Assembly: GCF_028368995.1 (NCBI RefSeq)
Contig: NZ_JAQNDL010000001.1
Location: 2,754,001 to 2,818,000, forward strand
Direction: 5' to 3'
Source of the DNA: Nannocystis bainbridge
GTDB taxonomy: Bacteria; Myxococcota_A; Polyangia; Nannocystales; Nannocystaceae
DNA length: 64,000 nt
Positions 47,569 through 57,257 of this stretch are shown piece after piece. The notes under the pieces are model-generated. The model was not told the origin of the DNA and ran no database searches. It saw nothing but the letters and a program-made list of their open reading frames with translations. The position numbers and the translations under genes are program-made. Position 1 is the stretch's first letter. Each line of letters begins with the position of its first letter.

Positions 47569-49410
47569 ATGTCCTGGCTAGCGATCGACCCCGCCCCCAT
47601 CACGCGCCGCGAGCCCGTCCCCGGCGCGCCGAGCCTGCAGATCTTCGCCGGCAAGCCGCACGCGCTGGCGTTCCTGGCCGACGGCACCCTCGTCGTCGGC
47701 GGCAGCCGCGAGCTCACCACGCACGATCCATCGGCGCCCACCCCTCCGCGCGCCGCCTTCGACCTCGGCGGCGGCGTCGAGTGGATGACCGCCCACCCCG
47801 ACGGCGTCTCGGTAATCGCCGCGGTCCGCAGCTCGCGCGGCAGCGCCGTCGTGCGCGTCTGGCCGGCCACCGGCGAGCTCGTCCGCCTGTTCACCGAGCC
47901 CAGCTTCGGCTGGGTGTTCACCGCCAACCTCTCGCCCGACGGTGCGCAGCTGGTCTGGCGTCGCAACGGCGTCCCGCCGAGCCTGTGCACCGTCGACCTC
48001 GCGACCGGCGCGCAGGTCCGCGAGCTCGAGCTGCCGCTGGAGCTCAACGGCGCCTCCACCCTCGCCGTGCGCCCCGACGGCGCGGTCTACATCGCCGGCG
48101 CCGGCCGCAGCGGGCAGCTCGTTCACCCGGACGGCCAGGTCGAAGGGATCCCCGTGTTCGACAGCTTCTCCGCCCCGTTCTTCGCCACCGGCGGGACCGT
48201 GCTCACCATCGACGGCAAGCGGTTCGGCCTCGTCGACGGCAAGCTCGACTCCTTCGCGGGCCTGTCGCAGGGCGCCCGCCAGGCCAGCATCACCTTCGAC
48301 CGGCGCCACCTCGCCTTCCACATGCCGCTGCGCCACGTGCAGGTGTGGGACGTGACGGCGCGCTGCGTGATCTTCACCGCCGAGCAGCGCGGCGCCAACG
48401 GCACGACCCCGTGGTGGCGCGGCCAGTCGGCGGCCGCCGGGGCGACGCACGTGGCGGCGATCCAGCACCTGGACGCGAGCGTGGAGATCTGGCGCATCGA
48501 CCAGCCAGGCGAGCCGAGCGCGCGGCTGCACGGCTACAGCCAGGGCGCACGCCGCCTGCAGTTCCACGGCGGCGCGCTGACGGCCCATACGCTGCAGCCG
48601 GCCAACACCCACCCCGCGGTGATGGAGATCGATCTGCAGAGCGGCGCCGCGCAGCTGCTGAGGGAGCGGCGCGTCCACGACATGGTCCGCACCGCCGACG
48701 GCCAGCGCATGCTCGTCCTCCACGAGGAGGAGGCCGGCGGTTCGTCGGTCACCCACTTCGACGCCGCCGGCGAGCCGCGCGAAAATTTTCCGGTGCAGAA
48801 GGCCGCGGCCGAGCTGGCGCTGGCGCCCAACGCCAGCACCTGGGCCGTCACCTCGCACACCTGGGCCAGCAGCGCCGACCCCACCGTGCACGCCCAGTGG
48901 CGCGCCTTCGGGGCCGCGAAGTGGGCCAAGACCATCAAGGCCCGCAGCTACTTCCACGCCCTCGACCTGGGCGACACCGCGGCCGCCGTCATGATCGGCC
49001 CCGAGCTCACCGTCGTCGCCCTCGGCAAGAGCAAGCCCCTCCTGACCGTCACGATCGCCGACACCGTGCGCGACCTGGCCCTCAGCCGCGACGGCGCCCA
49101 CGTCGGCCTCGCCTGCGACGACAAATCCCGCCTCGTCCACGTCGCCTCCGGCGTCGTCACCGAGCTCCCGCACGGCGTCCCCGGCGAGCGCCAGTGGCCC
49201 AAGTGCGTCTGCTTCGACGACCGCGGCGTGTGGCTGTTCTTCGGCTTCCCCTCCGGCGCGATCACCCAGCACCGCGTCCTCACCGGCGCCCTCGTCGCCA
49301 CCCACCACGCCCACACCGACGAGGTCCGCGCCCTCGCCTGGCACGACGGCAGCCTGTGGAGCAGCGGCGAAGACGGCACGATCCTCCGCTGGGGCGACCT
49401 CGGCGGATAG
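47569..49410 (+). CDS. beta-propeller (WD40-like) cytoplasmic protein
   Basis: 613 aa, no signal peptide. Repeated blade-like units: ALAFLADGTLVVGGSRELTTHD, WMTAHPDGVSVIAAVRSS, LAVRPDGAVYIAGAG, LALSRDGAHVGLACDDKS and a last canonical WD-type blade HTDEVRALAWHDGSLWSSG with DGTILRW. Between them the blades are divergent. About twelve to fourteen blades would give two propellers. No catalytic motif. Scaffold or sensor role inferred; no neighbour gives a hint. Confidence 0.8.
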   Translation: MSWLAIDPAPITRREPVPGAPSLQIFAGKPHALAFLADGTLVVGGSRELTTHDPSAPTPPRAAFDLGGGVEWMTAHPDGVSVIAAVRSSRGSAVVRVWPATGELVRLFTEPSFGWVFTANLSPDGAQLVWRRNGVPPSLCTVDLATGAQVRELELPLELNGASTLAVRPDGAVYIAGAGRSGQLVHPDGQVEGIPVFDSFSAPFFATGGTVLTIDGKRFGLVDGKLDSFAGLSQGARQASITFDRRHLAFHMPLRHVQVWDVTARCVIFTAEQRGANGTTPWWRGQSAAAGATHVAAIQHLDASVEIWRIDQPGEPSARLHGYSQGARRLQFHGGALTAHTLQPANTHPAVMEIDLQSGAAQLLRERRVHDMVRTADGQRMLVLHEEEAGGSSVTHFDAAGEPRENFPVQKAAAELALAPNASTWAVTSHTWASSADPTVHAQWRAFGAAKWAKTIKARSYFHALDLGDTAAAVMIGPELTVVALGKSKPLLTVTIADTVRDLALSRDGAHVGLACDDKSRLVHVASGVVTELPHGVPGERQWPKCVCFDDRGVWLFFGFPSGAITQHRVLTGALVATHHAHTDEVRALAWHDGSLWSSGEDGTILRWGDLGG

Positions 49411-49420
49411 CGGCTCGATC

Positions 49421-49514
49421 GCACATGTCCCTGTGGACATTCCTCAAAAGACATGTCTCTAGAGACATCTCGGTCCCAGGCGCGACGTCACGCGTGTCCT
49501 GGAGGACATGTCCG
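49421..49514. repeat. hairpin-element cluster after the beta-propeller gene
   Basis: CATGTCC with GGACATT (loop CTGT); a perfect 16-bp palindrome at 49453-49468 (ATGTCTCT and AGAGACAT); GTGTCC with GGACATGTCC near 49494-49512. The rest of 49515-49672 shows nothing I can assign. Confidence 0.75.
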
Positions 49515-49672
49515 GTCCCGCCCGCCGATTCGTCCGTCACCGGCCGTCCGGCGTGACGGTCCGGCCGCCCCCGCGACCAGGCTCACACCGAGCGCCGCCG
49601 CCCGGCTGCGTCGCCGCGCCGCACGCTGCGATCGCCCCTGAAAGCCCCGCCGGTTTTCGGTACACCCTCGCC

Positions 49673-51307
49673 ATGTCGACTGGATCGGTCTCGCGTCCGC
49701 GCCTCTTCGTCGGCGGCGTCATGCTCCTGCTGCTCGCGCCGATCCTCGTCCAGGGCCTCGTGCGCCTGCTGTCCTCCTGGACAGGTGAGCCTCACCTCGC
49801 CCTGCCCGTCACCCTCGCCGCGCTGCTCGCCGTCGCCCTCGCCACCGCCGTCGCTCTCGTCCGCCGCGCCTTCCACCCGCTCGTCGCATGGGCCGCCGGC
49901 GGGCTCGCCGGGGGCCTCCTGCTCGTCCTCACCGGCGCCCCGCTGGCCGCCCTCGCCACCGCCGCCAGCCTCGGCGGCCTGCTCGTGCTCGGCCTCCCGC
50001 TCGCCGCCCGCGCCCCGCTCCCGCGCGGCCGCATCACGGCCGCCCTGTGGGCCCTGCTCGCCGCCATCGGCCTGCTGCAGTTCGCCCGCATGAGCGTCTT
50101 CATGGCCGATCCGACCCAGCGGTGGGGCGCGCTCGCCGACGCCGAGTTCATCTCGCGCCACTCCTGCCTCACCAGCTACGTGCACGGCGCCGAGCTCGCC
50201 CGGCGCGGCGACGCCAACATCTACGACGACCGCTACGGCTTCGAGCCCGCGGCGCCCGGGCCCGAGCTGCCGTCGGCGATCGACATCGGCCCGCTCACCA
50301 TGGACACCTACGAGTACCCGCCGCAGTTCCTCGCCTTGCCGCGGCTGATGCTCGCCCTCACCTCCGACTTCATGGCCATCCGCGCCCTGTGGTTCGCCTT
50401 GACCGCAGTCGTGTTCGTCGGTGTCAGCCTCGCCCTCGCGCGCTGGCTCGGCGGCGAAGCCGAGCGGCGGGCCCGCCTCCTCGTCATCGCCATCGGCCTG
50501 TCGCCGCCGCTGCTCATCACCGCCTACTTCGGCAACTTCCAGATCATGGCCATGGCCCTGTCGGCGCTGGCCATGCTGGCGATCGTCCAGGGTCGCACGC
50601 GCAGCGGCGCCGCCCTGCTCGCCTTCGTCATCAGCGCCAAGATCTTCCCCGGCATCCTCGGCGTGTGGTTGCTGGCCTCGCGCCGCTGGGCCGCCGCCGC
50701 CTGGACCGTGCTGTTCGCCGGCCTCTACGCCCTCCTCGCCCTGCTCCTGTTCGGCGCCCGCCCCTACGAAGATTTCCTCGGCTACCACCTGCCGCGCCTC
50801 GCCAGCGGCGAGACCTTCGCCTTCCTCAGCCAGCCGCTGCCCTCGATGTCCAACCTCGGCGTGTTCGGCGTGCCCTTCAAGGCGCGGATCGCCGGCTGGG
50901 GCGGCAGCGAGGCCGACGCCTGGGCCCTCGCCCGTCAGCTCGCCTGGGGCTACACCCTCGTCCTGTTCGTCGTCGCTGTCTCGTCCGGCTGGCGAAGGCC
51001 CGCGCCGACCACCCCGCGCGGTCGCGCCGTCATGCTCGGCGAGTGGTTCGGCCTGCTCGCCCTCGGCGCCATGCGCAGCCCGTTCGCCCCGCCCGAGGCG
51101 ATCATCCCCCTCGTCTGGGCCCTCGCCTTCCGCGCCGCCGCGGCCGAGCGCCGCCGCGAGGTCGTCGCCGTCGTCGCCGTCTGGATCGCCATCATGATCA
51201 TGATCCCCTCCGCGACCCAGCCGGTCGCGATCCTCGCCCTCGTCGTCCAGGCCCTCGTCTACGCCGCCGCCCTGTGGCTGGCCCTCGCCGGCCGCAAGTC
51301 CACCTGA
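49673..51307 (+). CDS. GT87-type (DUF2029) membrane glycosyltransferase
   Basis: 544 aa from ATG 49673. About ten to twelve membrane helices. The first large loop carries GDANIYDDRYGFEPA, MDTYEYPPQFLALPRLM, and a later YFGNFQIMAMALSAL and SAKIFPGILGVWLLASRRW. The YPP, GQ/NFQ and K..P pattern fits GT87 polyprenol-phosphate-mannose-dependent mannosyltransferases (C-type GT fold). Likely transfers a sugar in the envelope. An element half near 49770 encodes LLSSWTGEPH in the first loop. Confidence 0.85.
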   Translation: MSTGSVSRPRLFVGGVMLLLLAPILVQGLVRLLSSWTGEPHLALPVTLAALLAVALATAVALVRRAFHPLVAWAAGGLAGGLLLVLTGAPLAALATAASLGGLLVLGLPLAARAPLPRGRITAALWALLAAIGLLQFARMSVFMADPTQRWGALADAEFISRHSCLTSYVHGAELARRGDANIYDDRYGFEPAAPGPELPSAIDIGPLTMDTYEYPPQFLALPRLMLALTSDFMAIRALWFALTAVVFVGVSLALARWLGGEAERRARLLVIAIGLSPPLLITAYFGNFQIMAMALSALAMLAIVQGRTRSGAALLAFVISAKIFPGILGVWLLASRRWAAAAWTVLFAGLYALLALLLFGARPYEDFLGYHLPRLASGETFAFLSQPLPSMSNLGVFGVPFKARIAGWGGSEADAWALARQLAWGYTLVLFVVAVSSGWRRPAPTTPRGRAVMLGEWFGLLALGAMRSPFAPPEAIIPLVWALAFRAAAAERRREVVAVVAVWIAIMIMIPSATQPVAILALVVQALVYAAALWLALAGRKST

Positions 51308-51335
51308 CCGGGCCCGATGGGATGTGGCGGTTCGG

Positions 51336-51408
51336 GCATGTCCTCACGGGCATGCCCACAAGACCATGTCCAAATCGACATGTCTTAAAAAACATGTCCT
51401 GAAGAACA
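51336..51408. repeat. hairpin-element cluster between convergent genes
   Basis: GGGCATGTCC with GGGCATGCCC (loop TCAC; 10-bp arms with one T-G mismatch), then CCATGTCC, and GACATGT with ACATGTC around CTTAAAAA near 51378-51399. The A-rich loop plus stem resembles a bidirectional terminator between the stops at 51307 and 51412. Confidence 0.8.
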
Positions 51409-51411
51409 GCC

Positions 51412-54318
51412 TCACCCCGGGTGCGACGCCAGCCACGCCTCGATGCGCCGCTGCGCCTCGGCCGGATCGGCGAGCGGCAGCCCCTCGGCCGCGGTTCTGG
51501 CGAGCGCCCGGCCGGCCGGCCGATCGCGGCGCCAGCGGGCCGTCGCGGTCCCCAGGTGGTCGAGCACGATCTCGAGCCCCGCCGAGGGGTTCATCGCCAC
51601 GATCGCGCGGCCGCGGGCCAGCAGCGGCGCCGCCTCCGTCGCGCGCTTGCTGGCCACCAGCGCCTCGCCCAGCAGGTGGGCCGCGAACCCCACCTCCACG
51701 TGCTCCGGCCCGAACACGCGCTCGCGGATCGCCAGCGCCTGCTGCAGCGGCGCGATCGCCTCGGCCGGGCGCCCGTCCATCTGCAGCACGATCCCCAGGT
51801 CGTAAAAGATCCACGACGCCTCGCTGCTGGCCTGCTCCCCGCGCGCCTGCGCGATCGCCTCGCCGCGGCGCAGGTGCGCCTCCGCGGCCGCGAACTCGCC
51901 GCGCGACGCCAGCTCGAGCGCCAGGTTGCACAGCGGCGTCAGCAGGGCCATCGCCTCGCTCCCGTGCGCCTCCTCGGCCACCGCCAGCGAGCGACGGTTG
52001 AGCCCCAGGCACTCCGCCTCGCGCCCCGTCTGGCACGACGCCACCGCCAGCCCGGCCAGCGTCTCGGCCACCGCCGGGTGGGCCCCGCCCAGGCTGCGTT
52101 CGCGGATCGCCAGCGCCCGGCGGAAGTGGCCCAGCGCCGCCTCGTGCTCGAGCCGCTGCACCGCCACCCGCCCGAGGTTGTGCAGCACCACCGCCACGTC
52201 CGGGTGGTGCTGGCCCAGCACCTGCTGGCGCAGCGCCAGCGACTCGCGCAGCAGCGCCTCCGCCTCGTCGAGCCGGTTCTGGTCCATGCGCGACGACGCC
52301 AGCGCGTTGGCGGCCCGCACGAAGTCGAGCGGCGCCTCGCGCTTGCGCGACTCGGCCAGCGCCAGCGCCCGCGTCTGCACCTCGGCCGCCTCCACCAGCC
52401 GGTCCGCGCCGGACAGCGTCAGCCCGAGCGCCATCAATTGGGCCAGCCGCGGCGTCGGCGGGTCACCGATCCGTCGCAGCTTGGCGTCGGCGACATCGCT
52501 CCACAGCAGCGCCTCGGCCGGCTCGCGCAGGCGCACCCCGTTGACGTGGCTGAGCTGCGTCGCCGCCGTCGCGGCCACCTCGTCGTGGCCGGCCGCCTCG
52601 GCCACCGCGAACGCCCGCCGCAACGTCGCTCGCGCCTCCGCGTACTCGGCCGCGGCCGCCTGCGCCGACCCGTGGCGGACCAGCGCCTCTGCCAGCGCCG
52701 GCGCGTAGCCGACAGCCTCTGCCGCCTCCACCGCCCCGCGCGCCGCGTCGCGGGCCGTCTTGAACCTGCCCGCGTCGAACTCCGCCTTGGCCGCCGCCAG
52801 CCGGTCGCGCAGCCCTGCCACCGCCTCGACCTGGGCCGGCTCGCGCGGCGGCGGCAATCGCTCCGCCTCGGCGCGCAGCGTCGCCAGCTCGGCGCAGCGG
52901 GCCAGCGGCGTCAGCCCCGAGGCCGCCTGGGCCGCCCCGCGGACCGCGTCGAAGTCGGCCGCCTGCAGCACCCCCGCCACCGCCGCCAGCTCGGCCCGCC
53001 GGCGCTCGAGGCAGCCTTCGTGCAGCGCCTGGACCTCGGGCGCCAGCCCGCCCGCATGGCGCAAGAGACATGCCCTTTCGGTCATGTCCTGAAGTTCATC
53101 CGCGTACGCGTCGAGCCGGTGGGCCGCGGCCGCCCACGCGTCGGCCGCGAACGGCGCCGCCGTGGCCAGCACCGCCGCCCGCGCCGCTGCCCGCCCGCCC
53201 TCGTCCCAGCCCGGCACCAGCCCCGCCGCGGTCCGGCACTGCGCCGCCACCTGGCCCTCAGGACCTGTCCTTGCCGCCATGTACCCAAAGCCAGCCGCGA
53301 TCGCGACCGCCGCCAGCGCCCCGGCCGCGATCAGCCGCCGCGTGCGCCGCTGGCCCGCCTCGGTCAGCGCCGCCAGCAGCGCCGCCATGTCGGGGAAGCG
53401 GCCGTCGGGGTCGAGCGTCAGCCCGCGGCGCAGCACCGCCGCCACCGCCGCCGGGACCTGGCCTCGCGGCGCCCGCAGCTCGCCCGCGAACACCTGCGGC
53501 GCCAGCTCCTCGACCCGGCGACCGACGAACGGCCGCGCCCCGTACAGCCCCTCCCACAGCGACACGCAGAAGCCGAACTGGTCCGAGCGGGCGTCGGCCG
53601 GCGCGCGCATCATCTGCTCCGGGGCCATGTACGCCGGCGTCCCGAGCAGCGTCCCGGCCTCCGTCAGCGGCCCTGACAGCGCCGACGCGTCGGCCGCGAA
53701 CAGCCGCGCCGTATCGGTCAGCGCCAGCGGCAGCCGCGGCGACGCGCCCGGCTCCTCGTCGCCGAGCGCCGGCACCCGGGCGATCCCGAAGTCGACCACG
53801 CAGACCCGCCCGCTGGCGTCGATCATCGCGTTGTCGGGCTTGAAGTCGCGGTGGACCAGCCCGGCCGCGTGCGCCGCTGCCAGCCCGCGGCCGGCCTGCA
53901 GGTAGGCCGCCAGGATCTCGCGCCACTTCCTCGCCTGTCTCTTCTGCCATGTCCTCAGGGTCAGGCCGTCGAAGAACTCCATGGCCAGGAACACCCGCCC
54001 GTCGGCGCTGCCGACCGCGTAGACCTGGACCACGTTCGGGTGCGAAAGCTTGGCCAGCGCCTGCGCCTCGCGCAGCATCCGCGCCCGCCCGAACGAGCCC
54101 TCGTGCTCGCCCGCGTGCATCCACTTGAGCGCGACGCAGCGGTCGAGCTCCTCGTCGTAGGCCAGGTAGACCGCCCCCATCCCGCCGACCCCGAGCTGAC
54201 GGATCACCGTGTAGCGGTCGATGCGGAACGGCTGCGGCGCCGCGACGTCTCGCGCCGGCGGCCCCGACTCGTGCCGCGTCGGGACCTCGCTCGGGTCGCT
54301 TGTGGCCGCCGGTTCCAC
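51412..54318 (-). CDS. Ser/Thr protein kinase with transmembrane segment and TPR region
   Basis: 968 aa, GTG start. Kinase domain about 35-300: glycine loop QLGVGGMGAVYLAY, Lys65 in VALKWMHA, HRDFKPDN at 156-163, DFG at 176-178, GTPAYMAPEQM. All catalytic residues are present. A membrane helix follows near residue 330-350 (AAGALAAVAIAAGFGYMAA). The C-terminal 500 residues are TPR-type pairs (LAQLMALGLTLSGADRLVEAAEVQTRAL, LLRESLALRQQVLGQHHPDVAVVLHNLG, FRRALAIRERSLGGAHPAVAETL). This layout is common in myxobacteria. Hairpin elements encode MTERACLLRHAGG (53064) and GRTGPEGQ (53259) in linkers and a part of the kinase C-lobe start (53935). Confidence 0.94.
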   Translation of the reverse strand: MEPAATSDPSEVPTRHESGPPARDVAAPQPFRIDRYTVIRQLGVGGMGAVYLAYDEELDRCVALKWMHAGEHEGSFGRARMLREAQALAKLSHPNVVQVYAVGSADGRVFLAMEFFDGLTLRTWQKRQARKWREILAAYLQAGRGLAAAHAAGLVHRDFKPDNAMIDASGRVCVVDFGIARVPALGDEEPGASPRLPLALTDTARLFAADASALSGPLTEAGTLLGTPAYMAPEQMMRAPADARSDQFGFCVSLWEGLYGARPFVGRRVEELAPQVFAGELRAPRGQVPAAVAAVLRRGLTLDPDGRFPDMAALLAALTEAGQRRTRRLIAAGALAAVAIAAGFGYMAARTGPEGQVAAQCRTAAGLVPGWDEGGRAAARAAVLATAAPFAADAWAAAAHRLDAYADELQDMTERACLLRHAGGLAPEVQALHEGCLERRRAELAAVAGVLQAADFDAVRGAAQAASGLTPLARCAELATLRAEAERLPPPREPAQVEAVAGLRDRLAAAKAEFDAGRFKTARDAARGAVEAAEAVGYAPALAEALVRHGSAQAAAAEYAEARATLRRAFAVAEAAGHDEVAATAATQLSHVNGVRLREPAEALLWSDVADAKLRRIGDPPTPRLAQLMALGLTLSGADRLVEAAEVQTRALALAESRKREAPLDFVRAANALASSRMDQNRLDEAEALLRESLALRQQVLGQHHPDVAVVLHNLGRVAVQRLEHEAALGHFRRALAIRERSLGGAHPAVAETLAGLAVASCQTGREAECLGLNRRSLAVAEEAHGSEAMALLTPLCNLALELASRGEFAAAEAHLRRGEAIAQARGEQASSEASWIFYDLGIVLQMDGRPAEAIAPLQQALAIRERVFGPEHVEVGFAAHLLGEALVASKRATEAAPLLARGRAIVAMNPSAGLEIVLDHLGTATARWRRDRPAGRALARTAAEGLPLADPAEAQRRIEAWLASHPG
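53064..53090. repeat. hairpin element in the Ser/Thr kinase gene
   Basis: ACATGCCC, TTTC, GGTCATGTCC. In frame between the membrane helix and the TPR region. Confidence 0.6.
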
Positions 54319-54466
54319 CCTGGCCGCACCAGCGTACCGAGCCGGTCCCGCGACGGGAACGCCGACGGATCACTGTCCCGCAATTCGGCGACATTTCGCC
54401 GCGCAAGTGCGAATCGGGCCCTCGCCCAGCCGGCGCGCGCCTTCGAGCCGTGCGCCCGCGCCGCCG

Positions 54467-56578
54467 TCACTCGGGATCGCAGGCCCCGTCGCAGAAGTTC
54501 TCGATCTGCCCACCTGGCCGCAGGAACATGTCGATCTGCGTCCGGATCTTCGGGTTGCGGCGGACATTCTCGTGCACGTTGTACTCGCCGGGCGGCTCCT
54601 TCGGGATCTCCGCCTCGATCCCCGGCAGCTCGGGCACGTGATAGTCGACGTTGACCCCGGCCGAGCCCGCCGACGGCGCAGGTGTGGTCTGCAGGCCGTA
54701 GACCGGCCGGGCCGGCGGGTCGAGCAGATCGATCCCCGTCGCCCGCATCAGCAGCTCGCTGGCGAGGTTGTTGACCGAGTGATCGCCGATGCCATACGAG
54801 AACAGGATCTTGCGCGCCGGGCTGTCCTCGTACGGCTGCTGCAACACCCGCGGCGCGTAGGTCAGCGGGTCGACGCGGTCCCAGGTGTGCTGGCTGAGGG
54901 CGATGAACTTCTGGATCAGCAGCGGCTCGTCGCCGATCACCACCTTGACGATGTCGAACAGCATCGAGAACGAGCCCGAGCGCGTCATCATCAGCGAATA
55001 CGGCCCGCCGCCGACGTCGAGCACCGCCTTCTCGACCACCGGCGACAGCGCCATGAACGTCAGGCCGAAGATCGAGCCCTGCGAGATGCCGTACCAGTAG
55101 ACCTCGTCCGGCGCGTAGAGCAGCTGACCGAACGCCTCGAGCTCGGCGCTGTCCGCCAGCGTGGTCTGGATCGCGTACGACAGCGCCAGCTGGTTGGCGA
55201 AGCCCTGGTGCAGCCGGTCGGTGAACAGGAACAGGTCGGACGGGTCCTCGAAGATCGTCTCGACCACCACGCCCTGGTCCTCGAGCGCCATCCCGGCCCA
55301 CTCGGTGGCGACCATGATGAACTTGCGCTCGGTCGAGAACGCCCGCATCGCGCTCCAGTTGATCTCCTCGCGCTCGCCGAAGAACCCGTGGCCGTACTGG
55401 ATGATGCGCGCCGGCTCGAAGTCGGCCGCGAGCGGCCACACCGACCTCGGCACCTGCAGCGTGAACGGGACCCAGATCGTCCCGTTGGCCGCCGGCTTCC
55501 CGTCGGGCCCGCGGTGGATCCGCGCCATCGGCTCGTCGGCCTCGAGGTACAGCGGCACCTCGAACTTGCCCTCGACCCGCAGCGCGAACTCCTCGCTGTA
55601 GTCGGGGATCACGTTGTCGAACTCGATCGCCGGCCCGGCCGCGCCCAGCGTCGCGATCACGTCCTCGCGGATCGCCAGCAGGTCATCGGTGTTGCGCGCC
55701 TCCGAGGCCGTCGTGAAGTCCCACGCCAGCTGCAGCCCCGCGCGCGCCACCCCGGCCTGCTCGAGCACCGGGAAGATCTGCTCCTCGTAGCGCTGCGCCA
55801 GCGGCTCCAGCACCGCATGCCCCGCGACATCGCCCTGCAGCACGTGGGCGAAGCCCAGCGGCGGCGCCACGGCCGTCCCATCGGCCGCCACAAGCCCCTG
55901 GAACGCCACCACGTAGCGCGCGCTGTCCTTCAGCCGCACGAACGGCCGCACGATCAGCGCCTGCCGCGTCGGGTCGTCCGTCATCGCGTCGAGCTCGACC
56001 CAGTGCGGCACCAGCTCGCCGGTCTCGACCTCGATCAGCAGCGTCGGGCTGCTCGCCGTCAGCGTCGCGTCGCCGTCACCTGTATGAAAGGTCAGGTTCT
56101 TGGTGTCGATGCCCTCCGGGAACAGCGCCAGGATCGGCATGTGGTGCGAGAACCCGTCGGTCGGGTGCGCCGCCAGGTTGTCGATCGACGCGCCCATCAT
56201 GGTCTTTGGGACAGCCTGCTCCGTCAGCGCCACCCGCACCCCGTTCGGCAGCCCCGCGTCCTCGACCAGGAAGAAGTCCGACGGGTACGGCAGCAAGCAG
56301 TCGGCCGCGTACGCGATCGGGTTGCAGCCCTCCGGCACCTCCGCCGGCGGCAGCGGCTCGCCGGTCGTCGGCTCCTCGGTCGTCGCGCTCGTCTCGGTCG
56401 TCGTCGCCTCGGTCGTCGTCGGCGTCACGTCGGTCGTCGGCGTCCCGGTCGTCGTCGCCGCGCTCGTCGAGCTGGCGTCTTCCGTCGTCGCCGAGCCGGC
56501 GTCGCCGCAGGCCAGCACCATCAGCGCCGCCAGCGACGCCAGACACGAACAGGGGAACGAGGACCGCGGGTGCTTCAT
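54467..56578 (-). CDS. large alpha/beta-hydrolase-like lipoprotein
   Basis: 703 aa from ATG 56578 (signal MKHPRSSFPCSCLASLAALMVLAC, Thr-rich linker). A conserved N-terminal stretch CNPIAYAADCLLPYPSDFFL precedes the hydrolase part. The nucleophile elbow is GISQGS within YWYGISQGSIFGLTFMAL, the oxyanion-side loop YGHGFFGEREE lies upstream, and a late Asp/His pair (SYGIGDHSVNN) fits the triad. The family occurs in myxobacteria as secreted esterase/lipase-like proteins; substrate unknown. The C-terminus (CDGACDPE) is Cys-bearing. Codirectional with the kinase gene 148 bp downstream. Confidence 0.85.
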   Translation of the reverse strand: MKHPRSSFPCSCLASLAALMVLACGDAGSATTEDASSTSAATTTGTPTTDVTPTTTEATTTETSATTEEPTTGEPLPPAEVPEGCNPIAYAADCLLPYPSDFFLVEDAGLPNGVRVALTEQAVPKTMMGASIDNLAAHPTDGFSHHMPILALFPEGIDTKNLTFHTGDGDATLTASSPTLLIEVETGELVPHWVELDAMTDDPTRQALIVRPFVRLKDSARYVVAFQGLVAADGTAVAPPLGFAHVLQGDVAGHAVLEPLAQRYEEQIFPVLEQAGVARAGLQLAWDFTTASEARNTDDLLAIREDVIATLGAAGPAIEFDNVIPDYSEEFALRVEGKFEVPLYLEADEPMARIHRGPDGKPAANGTIWVPFTLQVPRSVWPLAADFEPARIIQYGHGFFGEREEINWSAMRAFSTERKFIMVATEWAGMALEDQGVVVETIFEDPSDLFLFTDRLHQGFANQLALSYAIQTTLADSAELEAFGQLLYAPDEVYWYGISQGSIFGLTFMALSPVVEKAVLDVGGGPYSLMMTRSGSFSMLFDIVKVVIGDEPLLIQKFIALSQHTWDRVDPLTYAPRVLQQPYEDSPARKILFSYGIGDHSVNNLASELLMRATGIDLLDPPARPVYGLQTTPAPSAGSAGVNVDYHVPELPGIEAEIPKEPPGEYNVHENVRRNPKIRTQIDMFLRPGGQIENFCDGACDPE

Positions 56579-56828
56579 GATCGGCCGATCATAAGCGCCG
56601 GCGGACAAATCCGGCGCGCCCGCCCTCGCGGGCCCGCTCACCCTCGCCAGCCCCCGCGAGCCGGAGCGAAGATCGGGCCGACGACGCCAAGGCCCGCCTC
56701 CGCGCCAAACCATGCGCCCGAGGCTCTCGCTCTCCGGGCTCGCGCCCTCGGGCGCCCCAGGGCGACCGCACCACCTCCGCCGCCTCACGCACCTCGCGCA
56801 CGGGCCACAAACGCCGGCCCGAGCCGGC

Positions 56829-57257
56829 TCACGGCCGCCCGGACGGCAGCGCCCGCCGCACCAGCGCCACGTACACCAGCAGCCCCACGGGCCCGAGCAT
56901 CAGCGTCAGCACCTGGCACGGCACCACCAGCAAGCGCGAGCTGCCGCGCGCCGCCGCGTCGCGACCGATCCACGCGCCGACCCACAGATCGAACGCCAGG
57001 TAATGCACCCACCCGGCCAGCATCACCCACGGGTTCTGGAACAGCCGCATCACGCCCTCGAGCGAGTTGAAGGCCCGCAGGTCCTCCGTCGTGAAGTGCG
57101 GCAGCAGGATCGCCAGGTAGATCGCCGACAGCAGCAGCGAGAACACCCCGCTGTACACCAGCCGCTGCGTCACGCGAGCCCGCGGCGCCAACCACAGCAG
57201 CACCCAGCCGGCCAGGGTCGCGGAGTTGAGGATTGTGAACAGTCGATGCGGATCCAC
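56829..57257 (-). CDS. ABA4-like (DUF4281) membrane protein
   Basis: 142 aa from GTG 57257, which starts right before the first helix (MDPHRLFTILNSATLAGWVLLW). Four membrane helices with NPWVMLAGWVHYLAFDLWVGAWIGRDA and GPVGLLVYVALVRRAL, the family core. The plant relative ABA4 is needed for neoxanthin synthesis, and bacterial members are uncharacterised. The same window has lycopene cyclase and Rieske genes about 23 kb away, so a carotenoid link is possible but not shown. The upstream extension to 57338 is rejected as non-coding. Confidence 0.85.
   Translation of the reverse strand: MDPHRLFTILNSATLAGWVLLWLAPRARVTQRLVYSGVFSLLLSAIYLAILLPHFTTEDLRAFNSLEGVMRLFQNPWVMLAGWVHYLAFDLWVGAWIGRDAAARGSSRLLVVPCQVLTLMLGPVGLLVYVALVRRALPSGRP

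Noticed and set aside
47578..49440. 620-codon minus-strand ORF opposite the beta-propeller gene
   Set aside because: No domain pattern; the plus strand has regular propeller blades.
51412..54318. STAND/AfsR-type regulator
   Set aside because: Helical repeats suggested it, but there is no NB-ARC P-loop, and the N-terminal kinase motifs are complete.
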